DNA of 37,255 nucleotides from Candidatus Anammoxibacter sp. GTDB lineage: Bacteria > Planctomycetota > Brocadiia > Brocadiales > Anammoxibacteraceae. The notes below the pieces were generated by a model. It was not told where the DNA came from. It did not search any database and saw only the letters and a program-made list of their open reading frames with translations. The translations under genes and the position numbers were made by a program. The first letter of the stretch is position 1. Each line of letters starts with the position of its first letter. Positions 34,654 to 37,255 of this stretch are shown here, in pieces. The stretch is taken from positions 1-37,255 of the forward strand of contig JAIQZO010000054.1 of NCBI GenBank assembly GCA_021777055.1. Direction: 5' to 3'.

Positions 34654-35073
34654 TTGATTACAATAAGTAACGACGATTTAAATGTTATTAAAGGGCACGT
34701 AAAAAAAGCGTACCCTTATGAATGTTGCGGGCTGCTCATTGGTAAAGAGAAAGAGGGCAATAAAGAGGTAGTTGAAACCTGTTTATTAACTAATCTAAAT
34801 AAAGAGCGAGCAAATGATCGCTATGAAGTGGACCCTAAAGAGTATATGAAAATAGATCAAGACGCTGGGAAGAAAAAGCTTAGCATTATAGGTATATACC
34901 ATTCACATCCGGATCACCCTTCAAGGCCGTCAGAATTTGATGCCAGTCGTGCATGGGAAGGTTACTCATATATGATAATTGCAATTGCAAACGGAAGCGA
35001 GTTTGAAATAAAGTCCTGGGTGTTTAATGAATCAGAAAAAATTTTTAAAGAGGAAGAGATAAAAAATGGATAA
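34654..35073 (+). CDS. JAMM/MPN metallopeptidase (Mec-like)
   Basis: A 139-residue zinc peptidase of the JAMM (Mov34/MPN/PAD-1) fold. Metal and catalytic residues are present: E23 (YECCGLLIG), H83 and H85 (YHSHPDHP), S93 and D96 (SEFD). This compact bacterial form matches Mec, which frees cysteine from the sulfur carrier CysO in mycobacteria. The apparent start is TTG with AGGGG upstream. It overlaps the TusA-like gene by eight bases and lies 109 bases after the cysteine synthase, so it most likely works in the same sulfur-transfer process. Confidence 0.88.
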   Translation: MITISNDDLNVIKGHVKKAYPYECCGLLIGKEKEGNKEVVETCLLTNLNKERANDRYEVDPKEYMKIDQDAGKKKLSIIGIYHSHPDHPSRPSEFDASRAWEGYSYMIIAIANGSEFEIKSWVFNESEKIFKEEEIKNG

Positions 35074-35314
35074 TACAGGTGAAAATAAAGCAGATGCAAC
35101 CCTTGATCTTAGTGGAGTTAAATGCCCCATAAATTTTGTTAAAACAAAACTTAAGCTTGAGGAGATGGAAACAGGTCAACTGCTTGAAGTTGTAGTGGAT
35201 GATGGTGAACCCATAAGAAGCGTACCAAAAAGTTTAAAAGACGAAGGGCATAAGATTTTAAAGGTTGATGATTTAGGTGGAAGATTCAAACTGTTAATTA
35301 GAAAAGGTGCATAG
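35066..35314 (+). CDS. tusA: TusA/SirA-like sulfur carrier
   Basis: An 82-residue small protein of the TusA fold. Active Cys C20 lies in LSGVKCPINFVKTKLKLEEM; the second Pro of the canonical CPxP motif is Asn. GQLLEVVVDDGEPIRSVPKSL and an ending LLIRKG are as in the family. TusA proteins pass persulfide sulfur to partners. The ATG lies inside the JAMM gene with AGGAAGAG before it. No ubiquitin-like CysO/ThiS is seen, so this may be the carrier of the cluster. Confidence 0.88.
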   Translation: MDNTGENKADATLDLSGVKCPINFVKTKLKLEEMETGQLLEVVVDDGEPIRSVPKSLKDEGHKILKVDDLGGRFKLLIRKGA

Positions 35315-35522
35315 AAGACGAGTTTTGGGAAATTCAATCAAATATGTAGAAAACTGGGAACAGGGATCAAAAGAAAACAACGATCAATGTGCCTAGTTTT
35401 TTGCTTTAATTATAAGAGTTTATATATTTCGTCTTAGTTTGGGTCCTGCTATTTAATTATTTTTACTGCTTAACCGTGTAAAGCCGGCTATCACTATTGG
35501 GCTAAATCTCCCTTCTGCATTT

Positions 35523-36082
35523 TTATTCAAATTGTTCATCAAAAATTTCAACCAATTTCACTTTCAGGCCGTTTAAAATTTTAGATTTAACAGTAGCATT
35601 TTCATCTTTTTCTAGTATACCTTCGGAAAAGAGTTCATATACTGAATGATCATTTAAAACCAATATTTCTTTGCTTTTCATATAATAGTTTACCAGCCAA
35701 TACTCTTTTACCTTTAGTTTTTCATACAGATCTTTTTTTTCATATGTATCATTATATTGGGAAGAAGGTAATAGTATCTCTATCACCAGATCAGGCTGGT
35801 CAAAGATTCCTTTTTTTTTGATATAAATAATATATCCGGTTGTACAACATTTTTGTCATCTGCTATTAAATCAACAGGGGCGTTAAATACATATCCGTAA
35901 TTGTTGCGGTTGATAAATGTAGTTAAAAATTCCGTTAACTTGCAGGATATATGCTTATGGTTAACATCCGGTGCTTGAACCATTAATAATTTCCCTCCGG
36001 TTATCTCATATCTATTCTCATCTTCTAATTTAAGATAATCCGCGTAAGTCCAATTTTTATTAGCTGTTAATGTTGATTGCAT
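35523..36082 (-). pseudogene. Uma2-family (DUF820) endonuclease-like gene, split by a frameshift at a T9/A9 tract
   Basis: Two overlapping frames form one Uma2 gene. The first, 99 codons from ATG at 36082, has WTYADYLKLEDENRYEITGG and VQPDILFISKKK, then leaves frame. The second (35786-35523) carries LVIEILLPSS, YEKKDLYEKLKVKEYWLV and the usual end. Between them lie nine T on the plus strand (35811-35819); one added base (or two removed) would restore KKKGIFDQPDLVIEILLPSS. Uma2 proteins have a PD-(D/E)xK nuclease-like fold. The break is a real mutation, a slippage switch, or a sequencing error in the homopolymer. Confidence 0.8.
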
Positions 36083-36170
36083 ATCTGTAATCGCATTAAA
36101 AGGTTCTAAGATACTCTCTCAGGTATATATTCTATCACACTATAACGTATTTGTTTCTTTATAATAGAAA

Positions 36171-36202
36171 AAAGCCGTAAAGATTTAAATCTTTACGGCT
36201 TT
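36171..36202 (-). terminator. Intrinsic terminator behind the fhs locus
   Basis: A 32-base perfect palindrome: AAAGCCGTAAAGATTT (36171-36186) and AAATCTTTACGGCTTT (36187-36202). On the minus strand it follows the fhs remnant and runs into TTTTTTCTATT, a classic terminator. It separates fhs from the Uma2 gene on the same strand and may also work in reverse. Confidence 0.9.
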
Positions 36203-36238
36203 AATGAAAAACGATAATAATGGCAATATTTGATACTT

Positions 36239-36487
36239 TTAGAACATGCCGACAACTTTATCAGTATCAAGATCAAGGTCTATCCTCTCTCCTGCTGGAT
36301 CAGCACCAAATCCACTTTCAGTAATCACATAATCAGAACGTTTTGCCGCAATCTGGTCAGCAATAATAGAACTATTACCATATGCTATATTCGCAAATGG
36401 ACCAGCATGAACAAATGCCGGAGTGTTTTCAAGTGTTTGAAGTAGATTTGGTTTTATTGCATCTCGTAATAGTATACAGCCAACGGA
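36239..36487 (-). pseudogene. Internally deleted remnant of a second formate-tetrahydrofolate ligase copy
   Basis: Directly after the fhs stop (TAA at 36488-36490), in the same frame, 83 codons read as Fhs. The text [40 protein letters not shown] and [12 protein letters not shown] is the family's central segment. It then jumps straight to [17 protein letters not shown] and TAA, which is the protein's usual C-terminal end. So the fragment lacks the N-terminal half and the whole region after FGAD. It has no start codon. It is a decayed tandem copy, or an assembly artefact; the terminator follows after 36 bases. Confidence 0.8.
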
Positions 36488-37255
36488 TTAGAATAAACCT
36501 TTTACTTTGCCTGTTTCAACGTCTACATCTATACGTCTGTAAGCAGGATCAGAACTGGTTCCCGGCATTAGTTTGATATCGCCCGCCATTGGTACTACAA
36601 AACCTGCTCCCTTAAAGGCCATAATATCACGTATTTTTAATCTCCAATTCTTTGGAGCGCCCTTTAGTTGAGGATTGTCGGTTATGGAAAGGTGGGTTTT
36701 TACCATACAAGTCCCCAGTTTTGCGATATCCGGATCCTCTTCCATCGCTTTAGTCTTTGTTAAAGCTTCCGGTGTATAGTCGACACCCTCAGCGCCATAG
36801 ACTTCTTTTGCTATCAACTCGATACGTTCTCTTAATGGAGTGTTCAACTCATAAAGGAATTTAAAATCATTGGGTTGATCGCATGCTTCAATTACTGCAT
36901 CTGCAAGCTCCAAAGCTCCTTCGCCTCCTTTTTCCCAATGCTTGGATAGGGCAACGCGTGCGCCCGCTTCTTCAGCTAATTTTCGTATCACTTTAACTTC
37001 TGCATCTGTATCAGTATAAAAATTGTTGATACAAACTACAGGATTGATTCCGGACTTTTTAACTGTATTAATGTGGTGGATAAGGTTTACTGTCCCCTTT
37101 TCCACCCATTCTATATTTTCTTCTTTATAGCACGGATCCAGAGGCCGTCCGGGTACCGGAACAGGCGCGCCGCCGTGACATTTTAATGCCCTGACTGTAG
37201 CAACGATCACGGCTGCATTCGGATGATTTCCGGAGAAACGGCATTTTAAGTTCCA
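36488..37255 (-). CDS. fhs: Formate-tetrahydrofolate ligase, C-terminal part (runs off the window)
   Basis: The frame is open to the window edge, beginning [20 protein letters not shown], which is an internal region of Fhs; the true start is beyond 37255. The remaining 255 codons carry [48 protein letters not shown]-like [20 protein letters not shown], and the ending [16 protein letters not shown]. Fhs makes 10-formyl-THF from formate, ATP and THF, in one-carbon metabolism or the reductive acetyl-CoA pathway. It agrees with the glycine cleavage genes upstream. A remnant of another copy follows in frame. Confidence 0.93.
   Translation of the reverse strand, partial: WNLKCRFSGNHPNAAVIVATVRALKCHGGAPVPVPGRPLDPCYKEENIEWVEKGTVNLIHHINTVKKSGINPVVCINNFYTDTDAEVKVIRKLAEEAGARVALSKHWEKGGEGALELADAVIEACDQPNDFKFLYELNTPLRERIELIAKEVYGAEGVDYTPEALTKTKAMEEDPDIAKLGTCMVKTHLSITDNPQLKGAPKNWRLKIRDIMAFKGAGFVVPMAGDIKLMPGTSSDPAYRRIDVDVETGKVKGLF

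Noticed and set aside
36488..36490. Readthrough of the fhs stop, making a longer protein with the following in-frame segment
   Set aside because: The stop is TAA, not a selenocysteine TGA, and Fhs normally ends here; the following segment repeats an internal Fhs region.
1..37255. CRISPR array or phage structural genes
   Set aside because: No regularly spaced identical repeats and no phage-type proteins were seen.

Overview
The window looks like chromosomal DNA of a Gram-negative, low-G+C bacterium, most likely a planctomycete (possibly of the anammox-related Brocadiales). This is inference. It rests on a pilin-like protein with a GFTLIE leader and a C-terminal H-X10-DG motif (24886-25626), lipid A genes (lpxI, lpxD), mreD, A+T-rich codon use, and one-carbon genes (complete glycine cleavage set, fhs) next to selenocysteine genes.

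Layout. (1) 1-4976 is a gene-poor, decayed accessory stretch. It holds a ribbon-helix-helix (antitoxin-like) gene with a palindromic operator, a pair of diverged inverted repeats about 1.8 kb apart, a secreted GH114-like protein, a 28-nt tRNA 3' end without the rest of the tRNA (a typical integration scar), and a transposase C-terminal relic. (2) 4977-8433, minus strand: two coupled thiamine-diphosphate enzymes, one canonical and one with a degenerate cofactor motif. (3) 8877-14424, minus strand: a cell-wall block, with an unknown protein, a MurL-type glutamate epimerase, MurD, a Dabb protein and MreD. MurD beside MurL suggests that peptidoglycan D-Glu is made by ligating L-Glu and then epimerising it. 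(4) 14788-21108, plus strand: a small MshEN protein, a sirtuin, then gcvT-gcvH-gcvPA-gcvPB-lipA. (5) 21210-24790: an IS3 orfA relic, then selB and selA (minus). (6) 24886-28990, minus: pilin-like protein, lpxI, lpxD and a CPBP protease. (7) 29163-35314, plus: argH, lysA, then a sulfur/cysteine block (siroheme synthase, ferredoxin-type sulfite reductase, cysteine synthase, JAMM metallopeptidase, TusA-like carrier). (8) 35523-37255, minus: a frameshifted Uma2-family gene, a remnant of a second fhs copy, and the C-terminal part of formate-tetrahydrofolate ligase running off the window.

How the parts work together. Glycine cleavage makes CH2-THF and needs lipoate from LipA; Fhs feeds formate into the same folate pool. 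SelA/SelB would serve selenoproteins such as a formate dehydrogenase, though none is in the window. The sulfur block can plausibly take sulfite to cysteine: siroheme supply, sulfite reduction, and a carrier/JAMM/CysM set resembling the mycobacterial CysO-CysM-Mec route, with a TusA-like protein where CysO would be. The most interesting points are MurD-MurL, the sulfite-to-cysteine block, the ThDP enzyme/pseudoenzyme pair, and the decayed fhs duplicate. All start choices and family calls come from reading the sequence; no database search was run.
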